DNA of 64,000 nt from a virus. Of this stretch, positions 51,217 to 60,277 are shown in pieces (position 1 is the stretch's first letter; the number at the start of each line of letters is the position of its first letter). The translations under genes were made by a program, and so were the position numbers. The stretch covers positions 55,918-119,917 of IMG/VR virus record IMGVR_UViG_3300033153_016035; one strand, 5' to 3'. The notes beneath the pieces are model-generated. The model was given only the letters and a program-made list of their open reading frames with translations. It made no database searches and was not told where the DNA came from.

Positions 51217-51685
51217 CTGTTTGACTCCTTGCCCGATCCCGGGCTCTAACTTTTAGAATATGATAAAGTCCATTTTCTTGATTATCTGCGTAGTCGGCAA
51301 GCTCTAAATCGATGTACTCAAACTCTAAGAAGGTAATCACCCGTTTATCTCCGGGAGCCTTCTCCTCCTTACCGCTACAAAAAGGGACACCTACCAGTTT
51401 TACTTGGGGAAAATCAGTCATAAAGTAAGAAAGCTCTTGACCCACCGGCGTATCCAGCAATTCCACCTGGGCCACAACATTCTTACCCTTACGAAAAAGC
51501 CAAGTGACTACGTGGCTTACCTCGGCATGTGGAGAATTAAGATGTCCTATTAGCTCCCGCCGACCCATGCGAATCATAGCCTGCGAGATACAACGATCTA
51601 TTACCTTTTTTGGGTAAAGCCGCCCCGTTGGCGTCCACACTCCCGCCCTAAAGATAAGCTTTACCTTAAACTGCTGGAGCTTCAT
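51209..51685 (-). CDS. Prohead-protease-like protein (T4 gp21/S80-type candidate), 158 aa
   Basis: The order TPTGRLYPKKVID (21-30), RRELIGHLNSPHAEVSHVV (42-60), VVAQVELLDTPVGQELSYFM (70-89) and QVKLVGVPFCSG (94-105) follows the layout of T4 gp21-like capsid-maturation proteases: G-R-x-Y-P, His region, beta-strand with TP-x-G, then a V-G-x-S-like strand. The expected catalytic Ser position reads GVPFCSG, so Ser or Cys could serve. The candidate His is H48 or H53. It lies in the same cluster as proteins with a shared N-terminal tag and L-x-E-G sites, as expected for its substrates. Remote similarity, so moderate confidence. Confidence 0.5.
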   Translation of the reverse strand: MKLQQFKVKLIFRAGVWTPTGRLYPKKVIDRCISQAMIRMGRRELIGHLNSPHAEVSHVVTWLFRKGKNVVAQVELLDTPVGQELSYFMTDFPQVKLVGVPFCSGKEEKAPGDKRVITFLEFEYIDLELADYADNQENGLYHILKVRARDRARSQTGE

Positions 51686-51878
51686 CTATCACCACCCGCG
51701 TCCTTTGATAAAAATCTATTGGAAGCCCCTCCACCGGAAGGTCGTCCCAAACTTTACTTGTTACACTTACCTTCCGCCGCCGATCTTTGGCTTTAAGGCG
51801 CTTTCTATCACGAGCCTCAACCTCCTCAGCGGTTCTGTGGCGATTCCTACGTTTTTTCTTCTTATCTCTACCGTTCAA
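51666..51878 (-). CDS. Basic protein, 70 aa
   Basis: N-terminal half is Lys/Arg-rich (MNGRDKKKKRRNRHR), the C-terminal half short and beta-like. Overlaps the protease-like gene by 20 bases. Possibly DNA-binding or scaffold-associated. Confidence 0.66.
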   Translation of the reverse strand: MNGRDKKKKRRNRHRTAEEVEARDRKRLKAKDRRRKVSVTSKVWDDLPVEGLPIDFYQRTRVVIDEAPAV

Positions 51879-51917
51879 ATTTCTCTCCTAAATTATAAGT
51901 CCAACCGTCCTTGAGCC

Positions 51918-52433
51918 TCATAGAACCTCCCCCAACCGGGAAACCATGTCACCCCAACCTATCCGCTTTAAAATATAAACCATTTCCGACTTTTTGGAAA
52001 AAACATATAGGGCCGCCAGGGCCAAATGATATATATTTCCCTTCGTAGCCACCCTCCCCCCAAAATAAGCTACGTATAAAGCCCTAATCAGAAAGTTACG
52101 ACAGGGGTAGCGGACCATACCCTTATGGACTTCCATTGAATCCCGGTCCCCAAAGTCATCAGGAACCGGAGCTGCCAGCGCCACCCGCTCCGTAAGAGTT
52201 TTTAAGTGATTAAGAGCTGTACTCACAAGTTCGGGGCCTTTCTCCAGATCAAAGTAAAGCCTAGTTATCTCCTGCTTGTACTTTTTAAGCCCGTCCACAA
52301 CCTTAAAGAACCAGACCCCCGTCCTGCCACCACCTTTACGTGCTATGGGGTTGTAGGGCCAAAGCTCATACTCCAATTGCCGGTTAAAGGTATCAAACAT
52401 GCCTTCGTACACTTCTGTATACTCAGGAGCCAT
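51918..52433 (-). CDS. Hypothetical protein, 171 aa
   Basis: ATG at 52433 has GAGGAGG upstream; the frame is open to 52466 but without a ribosome site. Helical with a hydrophobic stretch (FLIRALYVAYFGGR). Overlaps the upstream gene by 11 bases. No family recognised. Confidence 0.72.
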   Translation of the reverse strand: MAPEYTEVYEGMFDTFNRQLEYELWPYNPIARKGGGRTGVWFFKVVDGLKKYKQEITRLYFDLEKGPELVSTALNHLKTLTERVALAAPVPDDFGDRDSMEVHKGMVRYPCRNFLIRALYVAYFGGRVATKGNIYHLALAALYVFSKKSEMVYILKRIGWGDMVSRLGEVL

Positions 52434-53205
52434 GTAATCCCTCCTCAATAAGCTCCTTTCTCGCATTCTGTGGGATTTTAAGCTCTTTTAGAACCCCGTC
52501 ACAAGACCTCAAACCCTTCTTGTGTATGTCATCAAGTAAAAGCCGACCAAGGTCTGTGACGATCGGTGTTATTTTCATCTTAGAGTCGTCGAGCAGTGGA
52601 TCCCGGGCCGCCATATAATGTGCGTCAATAAGCCCCAAAGAAAGTCCCGTTTGCCGAGCTTGTAGTTCCTGCAAAACCTTACGGGAAAGCAGCCACTCGT
52701 AGTAGGCGGGCTGTTCAGCCTGATACTGCTCGTTAGTTGGCGGCTTCCCCCCATTCTCTTTTATAAGAGCCTGACGCATGGTCTCGAAGCCTGCAATAAC
52801 CCTAATCTTGCCTGTAATATCAATCTCCAGGCTACGCATCAAGGATTCTTGTGTTAGGATCTCCAGGTCGAGGTGCTCTATTTCATATAGCCGTGCGCGG
52901 GTAGCCGGGGAACTTACCTCATAATCATCACCGGCCTCCCGGTACCGGTACTCTTTTTTTAAAAACTCCACCTCCCTTTGTGCCTTCTCGTAGTCCACCA
53001 GTATCCTCCGAGTCTCTTGCACCGCGAAACGGTACTGCCGCATGAGGAAATGGAACTGAGAAGCTACAAAATCCCCCTCTTTGCCGACCGTGAATTTCTC
53101 GATGTCGAACTGGGTCTTGATCTGGCCCATTTCTACGAGCTGTTCATGGATATCGTCCATGACACCCGACATACGCCCCTTCTCTACTTGCAAATCAAAT
53201 TCCAC
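52423..53205 (-). CDS. Helical virion-type protein, 260 aa
   Basis: GTG at 53205 follows AAAGGTGTTAAAC; the GTG at 53214 lies within that ribosome site. Predominantly helical with long charged stretches, no motif. The leader matches that of 49076, hinting at a shared late-gene control element. Next to the tail-fibre gene. Confidence 0.74.
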   Translation of the reverse strand: MEFDLQVEKGRMSGVMDDIHEQLVEMGQIKTQFDIEKFTVGKEGDFVASQFHFLMRQYRFAVQETRRILVDYEKAQREVEFLKKEYRYREAGDDYEVSSPATRARLYEIEHLDLEILTQESLMRSLEIDITGKIRVIAGFETMRQALIKENGGKPPTNEQYQAEQPAYYEWLLSRKVLQELQARQTGLSLGLIDAHYMAARDPLLDDSKMKITPIVTDLGRLLLDDIHKKGLRSCDGVLKELKIPQNARKELIEEGLHGS

Positions 53206-53223
53206 GTTTAACACCTTTCTTGT

Positions 53224-54717
53224 TTAGCTGATTCCGCCACCTCCGGCCGCGCCCTGTCCATAGGTGGCGACCGAAATATTATCCTCCACATTAGTATTAC
53301 CTGTGGTGGCGGTAAGGTCCATAGATTCCATAAAATTCTTGGCCGAAAAACCGTCAAACCCGCCGGAGAGCAGTCCTTGAACCCGACCAGAAGCTCCTGA
53401 AGCCCAGGCTGTAGCTGTACTTCGGTCCCCTCTGTCGCTGGCATTCCCGATTTGTGTGACAAAACTGATATATTCTATATTGTCATAAAGACTGGCCGTC
53501 TGATCTGTCCCTCCGACAAAGTAACCATAATCGGCCCCTTGAAGCCCGGCTAAGGCGCTACGGGTTTGAACCAGATCCCCACGGTCAGACGCATCAGCCG
53601 CACCTGTTACCATCTGGATATAGTCGATGGTGTTATAATTGGTGGGACCGGCTATCCACCCACCGCCAAAGTACCCATAAGAACCCTGATCAAAACAACT
53701 GGCTAAGTCCTTTCGGGTGACGGTGAGATCTCCCTTATTTGAAGCACCACCACTGCTCGTAGTGTTGTCCAGATAATCTATAACATTAACCTCACTACCG
53801 GCGGCGTTCTCACCACCCCCGATAAAACCGTACGCTGCGGTAGAAACACCGGCAGCCGATTTTCGCTTTACCGATAGGTTAGCGCGGTCTGACACGCTGA
53901 CAGTGATGGTGACGAACATATCAAAATGTTCAATCTCCGCCGTGTCGCTATTGGAAGCCCCGCAGATATTAGCAAGTACCTCTCCGTACACTCCACAGGT
54001 CCGATCCTTGGCCTCGGTAAGACTGCCCCGACTAGCATAGGTATCCGGTGCTTCTGTATCACCACCGTAGATAGCATTGGTCTCCGATCCGGTGTTACCC
54101 CCGCAAAAGTAAGCTCTTGTGTCATATACTGTCTTGTCCCATACGGAGGAAGGGGCCCGCACCATCCACACGCCAGTGGCTATTTTAATAACCTCCACGG
54201 TTTCCGTCTCCGATTGCGACGCTGCTAACACCGCAAAGGTTCTGCTCCTATCGTCATCGGTGCCTCTATTATGAAGAATGTTCTCCAATTTCTGGGCCCG
54301 AATCTCAAAGTCCTGATCGGGTGTCACCGATACAAACCCAAAGTAGGTGTTCGTGGCGGCGCCATGTGGTAATGTGAGTAGCACCTTCCCCACCGCTCCG
54401 TAGTCTGTACACACCTTCCCGCTCTCACCCTCCGTGAGGGTATCGTCTGCCGTAAAATTCTCGACTGTAAGGGTCGCACCCCCACCACCCCCGCCATACG
54501 CATCCCAACTGGTCCCATTGTGGTACCGCAGCACTTTAGTAGTGGTGTTCCAATAATGATCCTTCTCCGCACCAGAGCGCCCTAACACAGTCTCATAGGC
54601 GCCGTCACTAGCGGCCTCAGGAAATAGTGTACCCCGTGTTTCCGGGGAAAGGTCGGCGGGCACTAAAATCTTTGAGTCAATCCCGCCGTTGTTTACATAT
54701 CCAATTTTCTCAGTCAT
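53224..54717 (-). CDS. Tail fibre or spike with kelch-like repeats, 497 aa
   Basis: The N-terminal 150 residues include a glycine run (AYGGGGGGATLTV), typical of a hinge. The C-terminal 300 contain at least five repeats of the form YGYFGGG...N.I.YI.....G.A.DRGDL...R, about 45-55 residues each, resembling the galactose-oxidase/kelch-type repeats of phage fibres. A glycine tail (GQGAAGGGGIS) ends it. Likely mediates host binding. ATG at 54717 follows AAAGGACGTGCGG. Repeats of this type are recombination-prone. Confidence 0.82.
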   Translation of the reverse strand: MTEKIGYVNNGGIDSKILVPADLSPETRGTLFPEAASDGAYETVLGRSGAEKDHYWNTTTKVLRYHNGTSWDAYGGGGGGATLTVENFTADDTLTEGESGKVCTDYGAVGKVLLTLPHGAATNTYFGFVSVTPDQDFEIRAQKLENILHNRGTDDDRSRTFAVLAASQSETETVEVIKIATGVWMVRAPSSVWDKTVYDTRAYFCGGNTGSETNAIYGGDTEAPDTYASRGSLTEAKDRTCGVYGEVLANICGASNSDTAEIEHFDMFVTITVSVSDRANLSVKRKSAAGVSTAAYGFIGGGENAAGSEVNVIDYLDNTTSSGGASNKGDLTVTRKDLASCFDQGSYGYFGGGWIAGPTNYNTIDYIQMVTGAADASDRGDLVQTRSALAGLQGADYGYFVGGTDQTASLYDNIEYISFVTQIGNASDRGDRSTATAWASGASGRVQGLLSGGFDGFSAKNFMESMDLTATTGNTNVEDNISVATYGQGAAGGGGIS

Positions 54718-54770
54718 CCGCACGTCCTTTCATTAGGATCAGTTATAATTTGAGTTATATTTTGAGTCCT

Positions 54771-57323
54771 TTACCCAACTACCTCTTCTCTATGTTCCTG
54801 ATACCAAGCCAAGGCGTCCTCCAAACTAATAAACTTCTCTACGCGCTCATCCGCACGCGGGGGTTCCACCGCCCTTTTTTGCGCCGCCACCCGGCGGTTC
54901 CACTTGTTAAGTATTTGCTGACGAACCTTTTTATACTCGGCTTCGTACATTTGGCCAACCATCGCTTTGTCAGCGGCCGAGGCTAACCCCACCGCTACTT
55001 CAACTGCCTGGGCGCGGATTTTCTCCTCTACGTCTTTGATTGTGGCCTTAACGTCGTCTTCATCTTCATCATCGTCGCCTAAGGAAGAAGTGGGGGGTAT
55101 TATGGGTGCTATGGCTGGGATCAGAGGTGAGGGCAGATCCCCGCGATCGGTTTCCTGCAACTCCTCCCGCCGCTTCTTGTACCACTCATTTTCTTTCTGG
55201 ATTAGATCACGGATGGCATCCACTTTCCTTTTAAGCCGCTCCTTCTTGTCCGAGTCCTTCTCCTCCTTGTAGTATTCTTGTGCCCGTCTAAGCTGCTGGC
55301 CCAAACGATCCTTTCGCGCCTGGTGCATGGTTTTAAGTTTACCCAGATCACTCTCAAAAAGGTAGACATTGGTACCATCAAAACCTTCTCTCATCCACTT
55401 CCCCTTCTCTTTTCTAAGGTATTCCAGGAGCCCTTCCACGTGGCGACGCACTTTGGCCACATTTTTACCCATCTTCTCGGAAAAGAGTGATCCGGTAAGA
55501 GCGTACCGCCCACTCTCCCCTTCCTTGGCGCCTAGACTTTTAGCAAAAGCACTCATCTTTTTGTCTACCGCCTCTTTGACCCTTTCATACTCGCCTTGTG
55601 GGGCTGAGGTTCTAAGGAAATTATAAATGGAGCGCATTTCCTCCTGTATTCCTCGTACTTTATGTTTATCCCACACGGCTTTAAGCCCTGACCAGAGTCC
55701 CTCATCCAAATCCTCACCCAAATCCTCACCCAAAACCTCACCGACTACAGTGACCTTCCCGTCCACCACCGCCTCCGGCAGTATCGGCCTATCTCTGGAC
55801 GTCCAATAAGCCTCCGCGACTGACTGCGCCCGCGCCATATCTTTATTGGTAAAAGAAACAAAAGCGGAGCTGTAAAGGTCACCATCATGGATACTAACTC
55901 TCCCCTCTACCATAACTTGATACAGCGCCTCCCCTCTTTTTTGGGAAAACACCTCACTCCATTCTCGCGCCGCCTCAATGGATGGCGCCACAATTATTTT
56001 ACGTGTGGGACTGTGTGAGGGACGAATTCGTTCTAAAAAACTCTCGAAGTAACGATTTCCCTTTAATTCGTTAATTGGGGTACCGGGTTTCAGCCCGCTG
56101 GGACCAAGCTTGTACGCGTAGAAAGTGCCCCGGTATGGTATCCCAGGAACTTTAGCTGTCAAGTCCGAAGTCGCGCCCTCATCTAAAGCTTCTTTGATCC
56201 TATACTTTTTACGAAGCCTGTAGATGTCCTGGTCATATCTATCCTTTAATTTGTTCAACTCCACCTCCATGTGGGTAAGGCTTTTACGCAGGGAGTCGCC
56301 CCCATCATACCATTTATTATTTATAACCTCCCTGGCCACACCATACTCATCCCGGGTCATTTTATCCTTGGAATTTCTAAGCTTATCCAAGGCGTTTAGC
56401 CACTTATTCCTTTCTGAGGAGTAGTACTTCCTCTTCTCGCCGAGGCGAATCTCTATACGGTCTTTGGCCACTACGTACTTTGCACGAAGAGCTTTTTTCT
56501 TTTCTTGGAACTCTGTGGCTTTAATGGGTCCGGCTTCCTCCAGAGACTCATCCTTTTTAGCATCAAAGACCTCAATATAGTCCCGCAGATCCCTAACAAT
56601 CTTGGACATCTTCCGCATGTCGTAGAGGTCCACAGCCGCGTTCCACTCCTTTTTCAGGGCAAAGAATTCGTGGCGTTCGCTTTGCACATCGGTGGCCGCC
56701 TTGGCCTTTACGGACAAAGTCTGCCACTCCCCCATCACCCGCTTCCACTCTGCGTCCCGAGTGTCAACCTCGGCGTACATAGCGGGGTGTACCATTCTAA
56801 TTAGTGCCTGAATCCGGCTCTCCAGCCACTCACCCAAACCCTTACTTTCCTTCTCCACATCACGCTTAACTCGGGGGTCTTGTATGGAGATACCCTTTTT
56901 ATGCGCCTCTTGCTTAATCTTCTCTACCTTTTGCGCATGGGCCTCCTTTTTAACTTCAAAGGATTTCTCTAGCTGGGCTATCTTAGCACGGGCCTTCTCT
57001 GCTTCCTTCTTTCGCTCGCTGTCCTCTTTGCCACTAAGAGCTTGTCGCACGCGGCCAACTATCTTCTGAAATTTACCCTTAACCGCGTCCGTGATTCCCG
57101 CCCAGGAAAATCCTTCCATAATAAGGGCTCCCGGCCCCTCATCAAGAGGTTCCACGCCTTCTTTTATCCCCACCATCTTCTTAAAAACGGCGGTGACTAC
57201 GGCAAAGTTATCCCCCTTACCGTCCTTGGCAGCAACGGCTTTGGCCGCCAACCACTTCTTCTCAGCAGCCTGAACCGTGATGCCCTTCTGCTTTGCTACT
57301 TTCCTGACGTATGCTGTAGGCAT
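54771..57323 (-). CDS. Multi-domain processed virion protein, 850 aa
   Basis: Residues 1-52 match a small helical domain often found at the start of phage proteins (MPTAYVRKVAKQ...DNFAVVTAVFKKM). Candidate prohead-type sites then follow: IKE-G (53-56), LDE-G (60-63), IME-G (68-71), LEE-A (261-264), LDE-G (380-383) and LDE-G (539-542). Between the last two lies a globular piece with PYRGTFYAY and AFVSFTNKD that loosely recalls the R-S-E layout of ADP-ribosyltransferases; this is tentative. The rest is charged coiled coil. AGGAGAGG precedes the ATG. Probably packaged and cut during head maturation. Confidence 0.8.
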   Translation of the reverse strand: MPTAYVRKVAKQKGITVQAAEKKWLAAKAVAAKDGKGDNFAVVTAVFKKMVGIKEGVEPLDEGPGALIMEGFSWAGITDAVKGKFQKIVGRVRQALSGKEDSERKKEAEKARAKIAQLEKSFEVKKEAHAQKVEKIKQEAHKKGISIQDPRVKRDVEKESKGLGEWLESRIQALIRMVHPAMYAEVDTRDAEWKRVMGEWQTLSVKAKAATDVQSERHEFFALKKEWNAAVDLYDMRKMSKIVRDLRDYIEVFDAKKDESLEEAGPIKATEFQEKKKALRAKYVVAKDRIEIRLGEKRKYYSSERNKWLNALDKLRNSKDKMTRDEYGVAREVINNKWYDGGDSLRKSLTHMEVELNKLKDRYDQDIYRLRKKYRIKEALDEGATSDLTAKVPGIPYRGTFYAYKLGPSGLKPGTPINELKGNRYFESFLERIRPSHSPTRKIIVAPSIEAAREWSEVFSQKRGEALYQVMVEGRVSIHDGDLYSSAFVSFTNKDMARAQSVAEAYWTSRDRPILPEAVVDGKVTVVGEVLGEDLGEDLDEGLWSGLKAVWDKHKVRGIQEEMRSIYNFLRTSAPQGEYERVKEAVDKKMSAFAKSLGAKEGESGRYALTGSLFSEKMGKNVAKVRRHVEGLLEYLRKEKGKWMREGFDGTNVYLFESDLGKLKTMHQARKDRLGQQLRRAQEYYKEEKDSDKKERLKRKVDAIRDLIQKENEWYKKRREELQETDRGDLPSPLIPAIAPIIPPTSSLGDDDEDEDDVKATIKDVEEKIRAQAVEVAVGLASAADKAMVGQMYEAEYKKVRQQILNKWNRRVAAQKRAVEPPRADERVEKFISLEDALAWYQEHREEVVG

Positions 57324-57332
57324 AGACCTCTC

Positions 57333-60008
57333 CTAATCAAAGATTCCGGCTTGTGCTCTGACATCGTCTCCACGGGTACGCATAACTGTCCAGGCTTCCT
57401 GGTACAGGTAGTTTAAAAGGGGGCGATAGAATGCGTCTTGCAATTCCTCCCTCTTGTTCTCGGTGGCCTCCAACCCCATCTTGTGTATAGTGGCGTTATA
57501 GAAATCACCAAATTTCTTGTCGTTGACCCGCAGCCACTGCCGGGTTTCCTTCCACTCCGGCCTGGGGTAGTATTTAGGCATCTGCTGGTAGAGCCACTCC
57601 TCTAAGGCAAAGCGTTGGATGAGGGCATTGTACTCAGGAAATGGGGGTTTCTCCCCCGCCAGTTTCTTCTTCATCCAAAGCAGGATGTGGGGCAGGGCAT
57701 CCTGCTCATAGGCGGTGAAACGCTCCCGGATTTCCTGGAAGATGTCGTCATCGGTGTCTGTGGAGATACCCTCTACAAAATAACTATCGAAGGTAATCTT
57801 CTCGCCTTTCTGAATAGTCCATTCAGACCCTACGGCGCTATAGCCTCCCGAAAAGTTAAAATAAGGAACCTTCTTGAGATTGTACTTTTTAACATTTCTG
57901 ACATGTTTAGCATAGGTACTCTTTATGAGTTTTTTTGCATCTTTTATATACTGTTTCCAGGATTCATCACTTGCCTCCGTTGACGCCGGTTCCCCCTTTA
58001 TGCCAACCATTTTCAATTTCCCCTGTAGTACTTTTTCGTTCCTCCGAAACTCCACCTGAAGGCGATCATATGCCGTCCAATATGCGTCGGGGTACTTCGT
58101 CTCCCACAGACTGTCAGCGGCATCCAAACTTTCCGACAGCCCAATCCGCTTCTTCCACGATCGCATAACCGTGATCCAGAATTCCCGTGGCTTCTCATCC
58201 CCAATTTCCATCTTGTCTACAGTCTGGGACATAACCTCCTGCCACTCAGACTCAAGGTATGGTAGGCCAACAGAGCGTCCCCTCTCATCTTTGAGGCGAA
58301 TCTGCATATTACGAAGTAGGGTACGGTGTGCTTTCTGCCCCCGTGTGCTGCCGGAAACGATGGCAAGTTCAATTTCTAACTTTGCCCGCCCCCTATGAAG
58401 GATACTGACTACCTCGTCTTTATATCTGTCCGATGCAACCTCTTCCGGGGTTCCACGCCGTATTGCCACATCTCGATCTCCTTTAGCCACGCTCAGGGCT
58501 CGCTGTATCTCTAAAGCGGCGCCGGTGCGTATCTTTGTTCCTACACTACGAAACCACTCTACGTGGTTGTAAAAATCATCTTCCCTGCTGGGGTTCAGAC
58601 GTTCGTTAAGTAGGGTGAGGAGTTCGCCTGGATCTCCCAGACCCTCACCCACCACCAACCCCTCATTTTTCTGCGTCTTCTCCAGACGTTTTCTCTCTTT
58701 CTTCGTTTCCAGATCATATTTTCGCTGCAAAGCTTGGTACTGCGCCACCTTCTCTTTCTTCAAGGCATCTAAGGCGTCCTTTCGGTCTTTAGGACTAAGT
58801 GACTTGTCCCCCTTAATCTCTCGAAAACCTTTGTCATAAGACTTCTGCAATCCGCCTTTAGCCAACTGAAAAGATTTCTCGTCATACCACCTAGTTAAGC
58901 GCATCAGGGCGCGGTTTACCACCGGGATTTTGAGGATACGACTGAAAATATTAGCAAAAAGTATTCCCCCGGCGGCGCCTAAAAGACCGGCAGAAAAAGG
59001 GTCTAATGCTTCATCCAACCCCTCCGCAACATCCCCCTCTTCTAGTACTATTCCTAAAACCCTTTTCATCGCTGCGACACGCCATTCATAGTACTCGTAG
59101 GTTCCCTCTTTCTTGGGGTTACGCAATTTAGCCGTCATATCCCAAAAATCAGGATTATACAGCCAATTATTTAAAAGACTTCTTTCTCCAGGATACCCCT
59201 TTTTACCATGTTTAGTACGCTTGTTCCACTCATTACTACCCTCTACCTCCGCCTTCAAGTACTTCTCAAGACGTGGAACCAGTTTTGAAAATACTTTTTC
59301 CTTGTCGCTTCCCTTAGCCACGGACATATAAGCTGTATTCATCTTATATGATGCCTGCATCCCCGTGTAGTCGTCCGATCCCCACTTAATCTTCCCGTAC
59401 ACAATTTGAGCTTTCCTTTCGCTCCCACGAAGTGCCGCCGGTGCCAACTCAATTTTCTCCAATAAACCTAAAACGCCACCCCCCACCGACTCCTCGACAT
59501 CCCCCTTCCGATAAAGGGTCTTCATCACCTCCTGGTCCATCTTTTGTACCAGGGGAATAAAAATTGCGTCCTGGAGTGCCTTAAGCACTTCCTTGGTCGG
59601 GGGATTGCCACCCTGACTTCTTTGGGTAAACTCCGCAGCGTAAACTTTATCCGCTGTCATAATATCCGGTTGCAGGGCCTCCCACTCCACCATAGTATAA
59701 TGCTCCCGCTGCTTTGCCTCACGCCACAACCAGTCGGCCAAGGCAAACCTCCGCTCCATTGGGGTCATTTGTGGCAAATCCGGCTCCGCCATTCCCCGCT
59801 CTCCCCAGGCAATTTTCTTCGCCCAGGAAACGGCTAGATCCCGCGCCTTCATAAGTAGGGTTGGGTCATAAGGCATTTCATACTTTTCCCGCAATGCCGC
59901 CTCATAAGCTTCCACAAGCTGATCTGGGGCCAACCGCTCGGGTGCCGCCACCTCTTTTTCCTGTCGCAGGGGGTGCAGTCCTGCTCGCAGTAAAAAATAA
60001 CTGTCCAC
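57333..60008 (-). CDS. Tagged multi-domain virion protein B, 891 aa
   Basis: Starts with GTG at 60008 behind AGGAG (6-base spacer). N-terminus MDSYFLLRAGLHPLRQEKEV is the shared tag. Residues about 85-175 (RRFALADWLW...LQDAIFIPLV...RKGD) are repeated near the C-terminus, about 795-880 (QRFALEEWLY...LQDAFYRPLL...RGDD). A cluster of candidate cleavage sites (LEE-G, VAE-G, LDE-A, about 322-335) directly precedes a hydrophobic segment (SAGLLGAAGGILFANIFSRIL). The remainder is charged helix. Likely an internal or ejected protein. Confidence 0.82.
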   Translation of the reverse strand: MDSYFLLRAGLHPLRQEKEVAAPERLAPDQLVEAYEAALREKYEMPYDPTLLMKARDLAVSWAKKIAWGERGMAEPDLPQMTPMERRFALADWLWREAKQREHYTMVEWEALQPDIMTADKVYAAEFTQRSQGGNPPTKEVLKALQDAIFIPLVQKMDQEVMKTLYRKGDVEESVGGGVLGLLEKIELAPAALRGSERKAQIVYGKIKWGSDDYTGMQASYKMNTAYMSVAKGSDKEKVFSKLVPRLEKYLKAEVEGSNEWNKRTKHGKKGYPGERSLLNNWLYNPDFWDMTAKLRNPKKEGTYEYYEWRVAAMKRVLGIVLEEGDVAEGLDEALDPFSAGLLGAAGGILFANIFSRILKIPVVNRALMRLTRWYDEKSFQLAKGGLQKSYDKGFREIKGDKSLSPKDRKDALDALKKEKVAQYQALQRKYDLETKKERKRLEKTQKNEGLVVGEGLGDPGELLTLLNERLNPSREDDFYNHVEWFRSVGTKIRTGAALEIQRALSVAKGDRDVAIRRGTPEEVASDRYKDEVVSILHRGRAKLEIELAIVSGSTRGQKAHRTLLRNMQIRLKDERGRSVGLPYLESEWQEVMSQTVDKMEIGDEKPREFWITVMRSWKKRIGLSESLDAADSLWETKYPDAYWTAYDRLQVEFRRNEKVLQGKLKMVGIKGEPASTEASDESWKQYIKDAKKLIKSTYAKHVRNVKKYNLKKVPYFNFSGGYSAVGSEWTIQKGEKITFDSYFVEGISTDTDDDIFQEIRERFTAYEQDALPHILLWMKKKLAGEKPPFPEYNALIQRFALEEWLYQQMPKYYPRPEWKETRQWLRVNDKKFGDFYNATIHKMGLEATENKREELQDAFYRPLLNYLYQEAWTVMRTRGDDVRAQAGIFD

Positions 60009-60025
60009 ATTTTTCTCCTGTAAAA

Positions 60026-60271
60026 TTATGCGCTGGCAAAAACCACTTTAGTGAAAAACCCGGCTACCGTTTTAAGGGACCAAACCCCCCTCATAACCAT
60101 TGAAACTACTGTCTGCCAAACCTCTCGCCACGACCGGAAACCTTCCTCCCCATCGTGGTTCCAGTGCGAAAGTTTCGGTGCGCCCTTCCGCAGTTTCTTA
60201 TAAATACTGGACGCTTCCTTCATCTTCCGCCGCAGTTTCTCTCGTCTTTTAGCTTCCTTTGCGCTCACCAC
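60026..60271 (-). CDS. Small basic/amphipathic protein, 81 aa
   Basis: GTG-type start at 60271 after GGGGACA. Lys/Arg-rich N-terminal 30 residues, then EEGFRSW (an E-E-G-F motif like the processing sites of neighbours), then an amphipathic or membrane-active helix (VVSMVMRGVWSLKTVAGFFTKVVF). May be a processed membrane-interacting virion peptide. Confidence 0.64.
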   Translation of the reverse strand: MVSAKEAKRREKLRRKMKEASSIYKKLRKGAPKLSHWNHDGEEGFRSWREVWQTVVSMVMRGVWSLKTVAGFFTKVVFASA

Positions 60272-60277
60272 TGTCCC

